DNA of 37,093 bases from an uncultured Dorea sp. (lineage in GTDB: Bacteria; Bacillota; Clostridia; Lachnospirales; Lachnospiraceae): assembly GCA_910587575.1 (NCBI GenBank), contig CAJULU010000035.1, positions 1 through 37,093 of the forward strand, given 5' to 3'. The notes beneath the pieces were generated by a model that saw nothing but the letters and a program-made list of their open reading frames with translations, did not search any database and was not told the origin of the DNA. How positions within the stretch are numbered: the first letter of the stretch is position 1; the number at the start of each line of letters is the position of its first letter. Of the stretch, positions 8,274-16,547 are shown piece after piece. The position numbers and the translations under genes are program-made.

Positions 8274-8829
8274 GATATACCCACTCCTTTTTAAGTTTTT
8301 TAATCATGTCATCCGTTTCGGAGACATGAGGATGGAGGGTATCTTTAATTTCCCTATAATAGATAGTAAAAAATTTCGTAAAATGCTCATGGGATTATTA
8401 TGGCAGAAAAAGTAAAAAAAGTAAATCCCCTCAAGCTCTCTCTTTAAATCCCGGCCGAAGGTATACAAAACTAAGATGAAACCGGGAGAGTAATTCGGGG
8501 ATTGGTTCATTTTGTGGAACATGTGGAGATTAACAATGTTTACCATATGAAAAAGACAGGTGCCTGGAAGCGGTTTTGAGGTTGCGTGCCATGGAATATA
8601 TGGTATTGCAAAAAAAATATCACGCCAGGGGAAACTCAAAAAATCGCAGAGTATCTTACTCTGCGATTTCTCTTTAAATAGCATATTCATTATACATATC
8701 TAAATCCAAGAAATCAATACCCTAATTTTGTTTTGTTAGAATTTGGCTTATTTCTGGCCTCGGAATAAAGAAGAGAAAAAGTGGTGTTTGTCATAATGCC
8801 TAATATCTTCTTTAAATTTTAGAGGATTT
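8274..8829. other. 556-bp gene-free region upstream of the polysaccharide locus
   Basis: No gene is supported. On the plus strand, 8512-8577 reads VEHVEINNVYHMKKTGAWKR before a stop, which could be a decayed coding remnant of unknown family. The stretch carries the palindrome at 8641-8669 and then about 185 AT-rich bases before its twin at 8853-8877. A weak promoter-like pair, TTGTCA and TTTAAA with 17 bases between, lies at about 8788-8816, just before the first NusG-like gene. Confidence 0.45.
8638..8669 (-). terminator. Strong hairpin with T-run on the minus strand (bidirectional terminator-like)
   Basis: AAATCGCAGAGTA (8641-8653) pairs perfectly with TACTCTGCGATTT (8657-8669) around a 3-base loop. 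On the minus strand the stem is followed by six T (8643-8638). On the plus strand a weaker TTTCTCTTT follows. It separates the MATE/B3-B4 pair from the polysaccharide locus. The palindromic core (8644-8666) recurs in inverted form at 8854-8876. Confidence 0.65.
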
Positions 8830-9393
8830 ATGTATAAAACAACAATAAGATTTTCGCAGAGTAAGATACTCTGCGAACCGGGAGGGGATACTATCTGGTA
8901 TTTGTTAGATTGCTGTGGGCAGGAGGAAGAAAAGATTATGACTCTGTGCAGGGAACGGCTTTCAGATGCGGCAGTGAAAGATGCGTTCATCCTCACATAT
9001 GACCGTATGCTCCGCTATGCGGGTGCATGGCATATGGAAAGGAGATTATTATTTCCTTCTTATGTATTTTTGGAAAGCAGCCATGAGGAGACTCTTTTTC
9101 GCAAGATCCAGGAATGTAACTGCATAGCCGGACAGAAGAACCAGCTGGACAAGGTGGGCTATGAGGAAGAAAGATTCTTGAAAAGACTATGCGGTGAAGG
9201 CCGCCATCTGAAGATGTCCAGAGGAATCATCCGTAAAGGTACTACCAAGATCACAGAAGGCCCGCTGAAAGGGATGGAGAACCGGATCCGAAGGATTGAC
9301 CGGCATAAGAGGCTTGCGAGAGTTGAGACTGCACTGAGGCCGGACGGCCATTTTATTCTGGCAGGCCTTGAGATAACGGAAAAAATCGTGTAA
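8830..9393 (+). CDS. NusG-like transcription elongation factor (first of two)
   Basis: This is a NusG paralog. The NGN domain starts at IWYLLDCCGQEEE (about residue 22) and includes the RNA-polymerase-facing segment RRLLFPSYVFLES. The KOW domain at the C-terminus reads GPLKGMENRIRRIDRHKRLARVE. It is divergent from housekeeping NusG and belongs with specialised paralogs that control long polysaccharide operons. The start is uncertain. ATG 8830 has AGAGGA four bases upstream, but adds 21 residues encoded partly by a perfect palindrome (8853-8877). A strong GGGAGGGG lies just before IWYLL, where the codon is ATC, not a standard start. The second NusG paralog follows 254 bases later. Confidence 0.75.
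   Translation: MYKTTIRFSQSKILCEPGGDTIWYLLDCCGQEEEKIMTLCRERLSDAAVKDAFILTYDRMLRYAGAWHMERRLLFPSYVFLESSHEETLFRKIQECNCIAGQKNQLDKVGYEEERFLKRLCGEGRHLKMSRGIIRKGTTKITEGPLKGMENRIRRIDRHKRLARVETALRPDGHFILAGLEITEKIV
8853..8877 (+). repeat. Perfect palindrome at the head of the NusG-like gene
   Basis: TTCGCAGAGTA (8853-8863) pairs with TACTCTGCGAA (8867-8877) around loop AGA. The 23-base core is the exact inverse of the core at 8644-8666. It lies directly before the GGGAGGGG ribosome-site-like sequence, so a hairpin here could influence translation of the NusG-like gene. It has no T-run on the plus strand. Confidence 0.7.
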
Positions 9394-9647
9394 AAATTTA
9401 CAGGATCTGGCAGGAAGCCAGGAATACTTCTTGAAGCATTGGCACTTGAAGGTATGAATGGCAGATATACAGACAACGGCTGTGGCTGCGTATGCGGGCA
9501 TGGATGGCGAAGCCATGCATAAAAAGCCTGCCCATAGCCTAAAACAGCAGACGGGAAGCATAGGCTGAAGATGTGCGGAACGTATGGCGATGTATGGGTT
9601 GTATTTGTAAAGACGGGGTAGAAATCGGGCTGTAAAGAAAGGAATCA
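9394..9647 (+). promoter_or_regulatory. Structured 254-base intergenic leader between the two NusG paralogs
   Basis: No full-size gene is present. Several stems can be drawn: CTGGC (9407-9411) with GCCAG (9417-9421), GCATGG with CCATGC inside 9498-9520, GGGC with GCCC around the same block, and AGCCTA with TAGGCT inside 9537-9566. A 36-codon frame, 9458-9568, starts ATG after GAAGG with five bases spacing (MADIQTTAVAAYAGMDGEAM...). It could be a leader peptide or chance. The layout suggests a regulated leader for the LoaP-type gene, but no known riboswitch class is recognised. Confidence 0.4.
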
Positions 9648-10190
9648 GTGGCAGGATATATGTGGTATGTAATGCAGGTGCATTCTGGCAAAGAAGGGCA
9701 GACGGTTCTTCTGGTGGAGAGGATGATCACAAAAGAGATTTTGGAAAGCTGTTTTATCCCCGTGCGCAGACTGAGAAAGAAATACCATGGGGAATGGCAT
9801 GAGGTAACGGAGAAGCTGTTCCCTGGGTATGTGTTCATGGTCACGGAACAGCCGCAGCCGTTATATGAAGAGTTGAAAAAGATTCCGGCATTGACCCGGA
9901 TGCTGGGGAGATGGGGGGAATATTTTACCCCGCTGTCAGAAGCGGATGTAAGGATGATGGAAAAGCTGCAGAATGGGTCAGAGGAGAGAGGGGGCCTGGA
10001 AGTAGAGATTTCGAAGATTGCGGTGGAAGAGGGACGTCGGATTCGGATTCTGTCCGGGCCTTTGGTGAATCTGGAAGGACAGATTAAAAAGGTGAATCTG
10101 CATAAGAGGACGGCAGCTGTGGAGATGGAGTTTATGGGGAGGAAGACAGTGGTTTATCTGGGGGTGGAAATAGTGGAAACGTTGGAATGA
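9648..10190 (+). CDS. loaP: LoaP-type transcription antiterminator (NusG paralog)
   Basis: This 180-residue protein has an NGN domain (YMWYVMQVHSGKEGQTVLLV, then KLFPGYVFMVTE) and a C-terminal KOW domain (RIRILSGPLVNLEGQIKKVN, then LHKRTAAVEMEF). It matches the LoaP branch of NusG paralogs, which bind an RNA hairpin in the leader of long biosynthetic operons and let RNA polymerase pass terminators. The start is GTG 9648, with AAAGGA five to six bases upstream. The in-frame ATG 9660 gives a more usual N-terminus but poor spacing. It sits 65 bases before the polysaccharide operon, consistent with control of the roughly 18 kb that follow. Confidence 0.85.
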   Translation: MAGYMWYVMQVHSGKEGQTVLLVERMITKEILESCFIPVRRLRKKYHGEWHEVTEKLFPGYVFMVTEQPQPLYEELKKIPALTRMLGRWGEYFTPLSEADVRMMEKLQNGSEERGGLEVEISKIAVEEGRRIRILSGPLVNLEGQIKKVNLHKRTAAVEMEFMGRKTVVYLGVEIVETLE

Positions 10191-10199
10191 AGAAAGACT

Positions 10200-10220
10200 G
10201 GTACGGCTCTTAAGCTGTCC
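10200..10220 (+). promoter_or_regulatory. Leader hairpin, candidate LoaP target
   Basis: Between the LoaP stop and the first biosynthetic gene, GG-T-ACGGC (10200-10207, with one bulged T) pairs with GCTGTCC (10214-10220) around the loop TCTTAA. Small stem-loops in this position are known recognition elements for LoaP proteins. That this stem is the target is inference from its position and size. Confidence 0.4.
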
Positions 10221-10255
10221 GGCCTTTGAAAACATAAAATATTGGAGAAAAACTA

Positions 10256-11566
10256 ATGATTGATTTCAGATCAGAACCTAGATTCAGTGGTTTAGAGCCA
10301 TTCAAAACCAAAGTCTGGCTCAGCTCTCCTACTATGCATGGTAACGAACAGCAATGGGTAGATGAAGCAATCCAGACGAACTGGGTTAGTACAGTTGGTG
10401 CGAATATTAATGAAGTTGAACGCCTCATCTGCAAATATGTAGGATGCGGGCATGCGGTGGCTTTGAGTGCCGGAACCGCTGCATTACACTTAGCTACGAA
10501 ACTGGCTGGAGAACGACTCTATGGTCAGGCCAGGTCGAATACAGGTACGCTGGCAGGCCATCAGGTTTTCTGCTCTGACATGACATTCGACGCTTCTATA
10601 AATCCCATTGCTTATGAAGATGGCGAGGCTGTATTTATCGACACCGAGAGAGGCACATGGAATATGGATCCGGTAGCGCTTGAAAGAGCTTTCGAGATTT
10701 ATCCGGATGTCAGGCTTATCATCGTTGCTCATCTCTATGGAACACCAGGACGTATGGAAGAGATAAAAAGAATAGCCGATACTCACGGCGCATTCATAAT
10801 TGAGGACGCTGCTGAATCTCTGGGCGCTAAGTACAAACTGGGTGATAAATGGTTCGAAACAGGGACGCTTGGTAACTATAACTGTATAAGTTTTAATGGC
10901 AATAAGATTATAACCGGGTCAAGCGGAGGGATGTTCCTGACTGATTCCAAAGATGATGCGGATAAGGTACGGAAGTGGTCAACACAGTCGCGCGAGGCCG
11001 CACCCTGGTATCAGCATGAGGAGATCGGTTATAACTATAGAATGAGCAATATCATTGCTGGTGTAGTTAGAGGGCAGATCCCTTATCTGGAAGAGCACAT
11101 TGAGCAGAAAGCTGAGATCTACCGCAGATATAAGGAGGGAGTGGCAGACCTGCCGGTTTCTATGAATCCCTATGACAATGAAAAGTCGGCGCCGAACTTC
11201 TGGCTGTCTTGTATGATTATAGATAAGGAGGCCATGGCTCCTCACGTCCGCGGGGAACAAGAAGAACTGTGGAAGAGCGAGAGTGGGAAAAGTTCGCCGG
11301 GAGAGATACTGGCGGCACTTGGCGCATTTAATGCGGAAGGCAGGCCGATATGGAAACCGATGCATATGCAGCCAATTTACCGTACCAGCCCGTTTATAAC
11401 TGCTGAGGGATTTGGTCGTGGTAAGAGTAATGCCTATATTGATGGAACAGGTGTGGATGTTGGCGCAGATATCTTCAGGCGTGGGCTATGCCTGCCAAGT
11501 GATAATAAAATGACCGAAGAGCAGCAAAAGATTGTGATTGAGATTATACATAGATGCTTTCTATAA
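10256..11566 (+). CDS. DegT/DnrJ/EryC1/StrS-family sugar aminotransferase (EpsN/PglE-like)
   Basis: This is a PLP-dependent aminotransferase acting on nucleotide-linked keto sugars, 436 residues long. The N-terminus (SSPTMHGNEQQWVDEAIQTN, then WVSTVGANINEVE) is typical of enzymes that make UDP-4-amino-4,6-dideoxy sugars for bacillosamine-type linkers. The PLP lysine is Lys217 in SFNGNKII. SAGTAALHLA near residue 75 and DAAESLG near residue 185 are standard family motifs. The start has GGAG eight bases upstream. The dehydratase and acetyltransferase of a complete UDP-diNAcBac pathway are not in the window. Being first and next to the phosphoglycosyl transferase, it probably makes the first sugar of the repeat unit. 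Confidence 0.88.
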   Translation: MIDFRSEPRFSGLEPFKTKVWLSSPTMHGNEQQWVDEAIQTNWVSTVGANINEVERLICKYVGCGHAVALSAGTAALHLATKLAGERLYGQARSNTGTLAGHQVFCSDMTFDASINPIAYEDGEAVFIDTERGTWNMDPVALERAFEIYPDVRLIIVAHLYGTPGRMEEIKRIADTHGAFIIEDAAESLGAKYKLGDKWFETGTLGNYNCISFNGNKIITGSSGGMFLTDSKDDADKVRKWSTQSREAAPWYQHEEIGYNYRMSNIIAGVVRGQIPYLEEHIEQKAEIYRRYKEGVADLPVSMNPYDNEKSAPNFWLSCMIIDKEAMAPHVRGEQEELWKSESGKSSPGEILAALGAFNAEGRPIWKPMHMQPIYRTSPFITAEGFGRGKSNAYIDGTGVDVGADIFRRGLCLPSDNKMTEEQQKIVIEIIHRCFL

Positions 11567-11586
11567 GTTTGGCGGGGGGAGCGTAA

Positions 11587-12336
11587 ATGCGACTTGAAAG
11601 AAAAAAAGGATTATATGAGAGGTACATAAAGAGGTTGCTGGATATTATATGCTCTCTTTTATTCATCGTCATATTCTTTTGGCTGTATGCAGTTATAGCC
11701 TTGATTGTACGGATTAAGATGGGAAGTCCGGTGATCTTTAAGCAGCCGAGGCCCGGGATTGTGAAGAATGGTAAAGAAACCATCTTTGATATATACAAAT
11801 TCAGGTCAATGACGGACGAGAGGGATAGGAATGGTAATCTCTTACCTGATAAAGACAGACTGCCGGCATTCGGTAAGATACTGAGAAGCACTTCATTGGA
11901 TGAACTGCCTGAAGTATTTGGAGTATTACGTGGTGATATGTCGGTTGTAGGTCCGAGACCCCAACTCGTGAAAGACATGGTATTTATGAACGAACAGCAG
12001 AGAATGCGTCATACGGCGAAACCGGGTTTGACCGGACTGGCACAGGTAAAAGGACGAAATGCGATTACCTGGGAAGAGAAACTGGATTGGGATCTCAGGT
12101 ATATAAAGAAAGTCAGCTTCCTGAATGATGTCAAGATTCTCGGGATGACGATTGTGGCCGTGTTTAGAAGATCTGGAATAACAGATGGAGAGAACGCTAC
12201 GGCTCTTGATTATGGCGATGCATTGTTGAAATCAGGAAAAGTTAGCAAGAAAAAGTATGATGCACTGCAGACGTATACGAGAAATCTGCTCAAGGAACAT
12301 GAAGGGGAACGGGAATGGAGAAATACAGCGTTTTGA
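11587..12336 (+). CDS. Monotopic phosphoglycosyl transferase (initiating sugar transferase)
   Basis: This 249-residue enzyme starts repeat-unit assembly by moving a sugar-1-phosphate from a UDP-sugar to undecaprenyl phosphate at the inner membrane. A re-entrant hydrophobic helix (residues 17-45) is followed by the cytoplasmic catalytic domain: FDIYKFRSMTDERD (67-80), the Asp-Glu pair in RSTSLDELPEV (Asp105-Glu106), VVGPRPQL and PGLTGLAQVKGRN. It is a small PglC/EpsL-type enzyme without the multi-pass N-terminal region of WbaP. The start has GGGGGAG five bases upstream. Its end overlaps the next gene by 22 bases, so the two are probably translationally coupled. The extra C-terminus (about 210-249) is charged and of unknown function. 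Confidence 0.93.
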   Translation: MRLERKKGLYERYIKRLLDIICSLLFIVIFFWLYAVIALIVRIKMGSPVIFKQPRPGIVKNGKETIFDIYKFRSMTDERDRNGNLLPDKDRLPAFGKILRSTSLDELPEVFGVLRGDMSVVGPRPQLVKDMVFMNEQQRMRHTAKPGLTGLAQVKGRNAITWEEKLDWDLRYIKKVSFLNDVKILGMTIVAVFRRSGITDGENATALDYGDALLKSGKVSKKKYDALQTYTRNLLKEHEGEREWRNTAF

Positions 12337-13124
12337 TGTCTCTCTATATTAAAGAAAAACCTGATTATCTGCGGCATGCATTAGATTCTATGATAAACCA
12401 GACTATAAAGCCGGATGAGATAGTATTGGTAGAAGATGGTCCTTTGACGGATGAGTTGTATGCAGTTGTGGAGGCGTATAAAGATCAGCTTCATCTGATT
12501 GTAAATAATACTAATCTTGGACTGGGGCCTGCGCTTAACAGAGGGTTAGAAGCGTGTAAAAACGAACTTGTTGCCCGGATGGATACAGATGATATTGCCG
12601 TTTTAGACCGCTGTGAAAAACAGATCCGCTTTTTGGAAGACAATCCCGCAATAACAATCGTTGGCGGTCAGATTGAAGAGTTTATTGATGATCCATCGAA
12701 TATAACAGGCAGACGTATAGTTCCCGAGACGGACAAAGAGCTGAAAGCATACATGAAGAAGCGTTGTCCATTTAACCATATGACTGTGATGTTTAAGAAG
12801 TCGGATGTAATTAAAGCAGGAAACTATCAGGACTGGTTTTGGAATGAAGACTATTTTCTCTGGATAAGACTTGCTTTAGGAGAATTTAAGTTTGCTAATC
12901 TTCCTGATATATTAGTTCATACTCGTATCGGAACTGATATGTATAAAAGGCGGGGTGGTGATAAGTACTTTAAAAGTGAGATCGGTATTCAAAAGTTTAT
13001 GCTTGATAAAAAGATGATTGGGTGTGGGACATATCTTATTAATTGTGGAAAGCGGCTGATGGTAGAAAAACTCATGCCTGATAAATTAAGAGGATGGGTA
13101 TTTCAAAAGTTTGCGAGGAGTTAA
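12315..13124 (+). CDS. Family 2 glycosyltransferase
   Basis: This 269-residue GT-A-fold enzyme shows the N-terminal nucleotide-sugar site (YSVLMSLYIKEKPDYLRHAL, then LVEDGP at 38-43) and the metal-binding MDTDD (89-93). NEDYFLWIRLAL near residue 178 carries the likely catalytic-base ED. It adds a sugar to the lipid-linked oligosaccharide on the cytoplasmic face. The acceptor and donor are unknown. The start is inside the previous gene, with GAAGGGG seven bases upstream. Being directly downstream of the initiating transferase, it may add the second sugar. Confidence 0.9.
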   Translation: MEKYSVLMSLYIKEKPDYLRHALDSMINQTIKPDEIVLVEDGPLTDELYAVVEAYKDQLHLIVNNTNLGLGPALNRGLEACKNELVARMDTDDIAVLDRCEKQIRFLEDNPAITIVGGQIEEFIDDPSNITGRRIVPETDKELKAYMKKRCPFNHMTVMFKKSDVIKAGNYQDWFWNEDYFLWIRLALGEFKFANLPDILVHTRIGTDMYKRRGGDKYFKSEIGIQKFMLDKKMIGCGTYLINCGKRLMVEKLMPDKLRGWVFQKFARS

Positions 13125-13130
13125 TGTAAT

Positions 13131-14126
13131 ATGCCAAAGCTTTCTATTATTGTACCTGTATATAATCAACGCAAGTATTTGCAACGGTGTGTTGATAGTT
13201 TACTGGAACAGACATTTAATAGTATAGAGATAATTCTTGTTGATGATGGAAGCACCGATGGAAGTTCGGGATTATGTGATGAATATGAGAGCAGGAATGA
13301 AAACATCAGAACTATCCATAAAGAGAACGGAGGTCTTAGTTCTGCGAGAAATGCCGGGATACGTTCTGCGTTTGGTGAATATATTTCCTTTATAGACAGC
13401 GATGACTGGATAGAAAAAGATACATATGCATACTGCTTTAAACTGATGCAATGTCATGATGCAGAAATAGCAAAAATAAACTATATATATGCATATTCAG
13501 AAAATCAGCCAGTTAAAAATAAGAAAGAAAAGATTATAGTTTTAGATGAAAAAGAAATCCTTCAGAACTATATGTATGAAACGACAAGAACTGGAAGTTA
13601 TGGAGTGTGCTGGTATGTATTACCAAGATCAATTGTTGAAAATGAGTTTTTTCGGGAAAATAAAATCAATGAAGATATAGACTATGTATATCGGATTCTG
13701 GCAAAGTGCAGGAAAATTGTTATAAGCAATCAGATAAAATATTTTTATTTTCAAAAACAAGCCAGTCTGTCCACCGGAGGTCTAAAAAGAAAAGATTTTG
13801 ATTTATATGATGCAGCTGAAGAGCTGTGCAGATTAGCGGATAAAGAGACGTATGGTACAATTAGAAAATTAGCTGAATTGAAAAGAGCAAGAACCCCGTT
13901 GTCTTTACTTTGCAAAATTGCTTATTATGGAATTCAAGATGATTCTTTAGATAAGAATACTATAGTCAATAAATTGCAAAGTGAATTGAGAAAATCACTG
14001 GGAATGTTAGTAATATCTCCAATTGCTGTCAGTAGAAAAGCACTTGCTATTTTGTTTTCAATAAATTATCCGATGACAGAAAGAATAGTCCGCACGGCAA
14101 AGAATAAAATAACCAGAAATCTGTAG
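13131..14126 (+). CDS. Family 2 glycosyltransferase
   Basis: This 331-residue GT2 protein has a very clear N-terminal domain: LSIIVPVYNQRKYLQRCVDS, LVDDGSTDGS (37-45), GGLSSARNAGI and SFIDSDDWIE with DSDD at 89-92 for the divalent metal. The C-terminal third is helical, and a short hydrophobic or amphipathic stretch near the end may contact the membrane. The ribosome site is GAGGAG about ten bases upstream. It starts seven bases after the previous stop, so it belongs to the same operon. From here the base composition becomes more AT-rich than in the flanking genes. Confidence 0.92.
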   Translation: MPKLSIIVPVYNQRKYLQRCVDSLLEQTFNSIEIILVDDGSTDGSSGLCDEYESRNENIRTIHKENGGLSSARNAGIRSAFGEYISFIDSDDWIEKDTYAYCFKLMQCHDAEIAKINYIYAYSENQPVKNKKEKIIVLDEKEILQNYMYETTRTGSYGVCWYVLPRSIVENEFFRENKINEDIDYVYRILAKCRKIVISNQIKYFYFQKQASLSTGGLKRKDFDLYDAAEELCRLADKETYGTIRKLAELKRARTPLSLLCKIAYYGIQDDSLDKNTIVNKLQSELRKSLGMLVISPIAVSRKALAILFSINYPMTERIVRTAKNKITRNL

Positions 14127-14157
14127 AATGAATAAAAAGTGAAGGAACTAGCAATTG

Positions 14158-15282
14158 ATGAAAATATTAGTAGTGGATATTGGTCCGACAAGCGGCGGTG
14201 TAGAAAGAATAGTTGACAGTATCTATGACCGTCTTGAAAGGGATAAGTATCATATCGATTTCCTTGTATATGGTGACATGTGTTACCATGAAGAAAAATA
14301 CGTGAAGAATGGTAATGTTTTTAAAGTGCCAAAAAGGTACTGTCATCCAATACGACATTACAATGAAGTGAAAAAATTCTTTATGATTCATAAAGATTAT
14401 GATGTTGTTTGGATTCACACTCGGTCTTGCAGTAATATTAATGCCCATAAATTTGCCAGAAAATATACAAATGCCCGGATCATTACGCATTCCCATGCCA
14501 TTAAGCCGGAGACAAACGGTGTTATCCATAAAACCATAGCCAATGTGCTAATATCAATAAATCAGAAAAAATTACTTGCATATACTGATTATGCGATAGG
14601 TTGTTCAAAAGCTGCTTATCAATATATGTTTGGCGCTGGATATAAAGGTGAGGGGAAAGTAATTATTAATGGCATAGATCTGGATGTGTTTAGATTCAAT
14701 TATTCAGTACGAGATGCTGTCAGAAAAGAATATGGCATCGATGAAGATACTACTGTTATTGGGCATATAGGAAGATTTGTACCGGTTAAGAATCATAAGT
14801 TCATTGTAGATATGTTTTCACATCTTATAAAAGTACATCCAAAAACATGTGTAATGTTTGTGGGTGACGGGGCTGAGAGAGAATCTGTAAAAACTTATGT
14901 AAAAAAGAACAAACTAGAGAATTCTGTGTTCTTCGTTGGCGAGATTTCAAATACAGAAGCCTATTATTCAGCTTTTGATGTGTTTATGCTCCCGAGTATG
15001 TTTGAGGGATTGTCTCTGGTCAGTATAGAAGCACAGGCGGAAGGGTTACAGTCATATATTAGTGATGATGTACCAGAAGACGTTATTGCAACAGATTATA
15101 TCTATAGACTGAACCTTGTGGAAGGAGCTGAAAAATGGGCTGAAATCATTGCAAATAATTTGAAGTTGTATAAAATAGATAGAAATTTATCGTCGGATAA
15201 GCTTAGAAAAACTGCTTTTGATATTGATAATACGGTAGAAGAAATAAAAAGGATTTTTGATATAGGTGAATTATGTCAGTAA
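14158..15282 (+). CDS. Family 4 (GT-B) glycosyltransferase
   Basis: This is a retaining GT-B glycosyltransferase of about 374 residues. The N-terminal Rossmann domain opens KILVVDIGPTSGGVERIV with the glycine-rich acceptor-side loop. The C-terminal donor domain has IGHIGRFVPVKNHKFIVD, FVGDGAERESV and the E-x7-E signature in MFEGLSLVSIEAQAEG. The start could be TTG 14155 (eight bases from GAAGGA) or ATG 14158. I use the ATG, which gives the usual family N-terminus. It overlaps the polymerase-like gene by ten bases. Confidence 0.92.
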   Translation: MKILVVDIGPTSGGVERIVDSIYDRLERDKYHIDFLVYGDMCYHEEKYVKNGNVFKVPKRYCHPIRHYNEVKKFFMIHKDYDVVWIHTRSCSNINAHKFARKYTNARIITHSHAIKPETNGVIHKTIANVLISINQKKLLAYTDYAIGCSKAAYQYMFGAGYKGEGKVIINGIDLDVFRFNYSVRDAVRKEYGIDEDTTVIGHIGRFVPVKNHKFIVDMFSHLIKVHPKTCVMFVGDGAERESVKTYVKKNKLENSVFFVGEISNTEAYYSAFDVFMLPSMFEGLSLVSIEAQAEGLQSYISDDVPEDVIATDYIYRLNLVEGAEKWAEIIANNLKLYKIDRNLSSDKLRKTAFDIDNTVEEIKRIFDIGELCQ

Positions 15283-16547
15283 GCAATTTTTTCTTATATA
15301 TTTGTTCATTTATCTTTATATATAACATACCATTTACGCATAGTCCTCTGAGTGGGTCAAAATTAATGATTATATTCATGATTTTCTGGCTGACAATGAG
15401 AGGAAAGCATTTTGTAATTAAGAAGCCTGTTTTAAAGCCGGTTTATTGGATGATTGTACTTTTGCTTTATTCTTTGGGGAGTGTGTTTTTACAGCATACA
15501 GGGGACTTTGGACTTGTATATGCAGAAGTGCTTTTCCTGTTAAATCATGTATTAGGATGTTTATTACTTATAAATATATTTCAAAATTGTGGAAAAGCTA
15601 CGATATATGATATTCTTCATATGATGGTGGTGATTGCTTTTGTTCAATCGGTTATCATTATATTGTCAATGCTTATTGCTCCATTTAATGATTTTATTTC
15701 CAGCATTGCATTCATAGAGGGAAGAGATGATTTGCAATTTCGTTATGGATATGCCAGGGGATACGGACTTGCTGCTTCGGTAACATATGACCTGGCAGTT
15801 TGTCAGGCTTTTGCAATCATGTTTATACCGTATCTAATGGATAAAACATTACAAAAAAAGAAAAAAATATTTTATGTTCTTGCAACGTTTCCAATTCTGT
15901 TTTCCATTTTAACATTGGGCAGAACAGGTCTGGTGGGTGTAGGTCTGGCTTTGATTTTTATAGTGAAAGATAATGCAAAAATTAGTTCGAAGACAATAAA
16001 AATATCATTGTACTTATTTGCAACAGCTATGATAGGTGCAGCATTTTTGCTTGGAAATGATTCCTTATTAATAAAAAGTATAAATACATATGTATTTGAA
16101 GGAGTTGATAAAATTTTTACGATAGGAAAGTTGCAGACGGAAACAGGCGGACACCTTGTTAATATGCTGAAGGGAATAAAAGAATGGTCATCCAAAACCT
16201 GGATCTGGGGAGATGCAAGATACTCTGACGATTGGAGGTATTATGGTCATACGGATATTGGTTTTATGAGAGATATATTATATTTCGGATTAATAGGAGC
16301 CTTTATACTATTTATAGTATATGTTCATATTTATAAAATCATTCAAAAGAAGACTGAAGATAGAAGATTTCATTTTCTTATGAAACTTTTCTTTATATTT
16401 CTATTAGTGGCTCATTTCAAAGGAGAATTTCTTCTTTCCTGCGGAACGGGAATATGTATACTGCTTATGATTGCATTTTCGGTAATTTTTGAAGATTCGG
16501 AGGCGACTTTTAGTGAAGACATTTACATTCGTGACCCTTTCATATAA
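15273..16547 (+). CDS. O-antigen/capsule polymerase-like membrane protein (Wzy type)
   Basis: This 424-residue protein has ten or more hydrophobic segments and a larger polar loop around residues 255-320 (EGVDKIFTIGKLQTETGGHL, then GDARYSDDWRYYGHTDIGF). That is the typical layout of Wzy/WaaL-family proteins, in which the loop outside the membrane joins repeat units. Sequence is poorly conserved in this family, so the assignment rests on topology, the loop and position among glycosyltransferases and next to a flippase. ILTLGRTGLVGVGLAL is also typical. It overlaps both neighbouring genes. Confidence 0.8.
   Translation: MSVSNFFLYICSFIFIYNIPFTHSPLSGSKLMIIFMIFWLTMRGKHFVIKKPVLKPVYWMIVLLLYSLGSVFLQHTGDFGLVYAEVLFLLNHVLGCLLLINIFQNCGKATIYDILHMMVVIAFVQSVIIILSMLIAPFNDFISSIAFIEGRDDLQFRYGYARGYGLAASVTYDLAVCQAFAIMFIPYLMDKTLQKKKKIFYVLATFPILFSILTLGRTGLVGVGLALIFIVKDNAKISSKTIKISLYLFATAMIGAAFLLGNDSLLIKSINTYVFEGVDKIFTIGKLQTETGGHLVNMLKGIKEWSSKTWIWGDARYSDDWRYYGHTDIGFMRDILYFGLIGAFILFIVYVHIYKIIQKKTEDRRFHFLMKLFFIFLLVAHFKGEFLLSCGTGICILLMIAFSVIFEDSEATFSEDIYIRDPFI

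Noticed and set aside
8512..8577. Possible ABC-ATPase N-terminal remnant (VEHVEINNVYH)
   Set aside because: Only about 20 residues, no Walker motif, and a stop follows, so it is too short to assign.
8304..8690. Minus-strand frame of 128 codons upstream of the MATE gene
   Set aside because: It has no good ribosome site, runs through a terminator hairpin, and its translation shows no conserved pattern.
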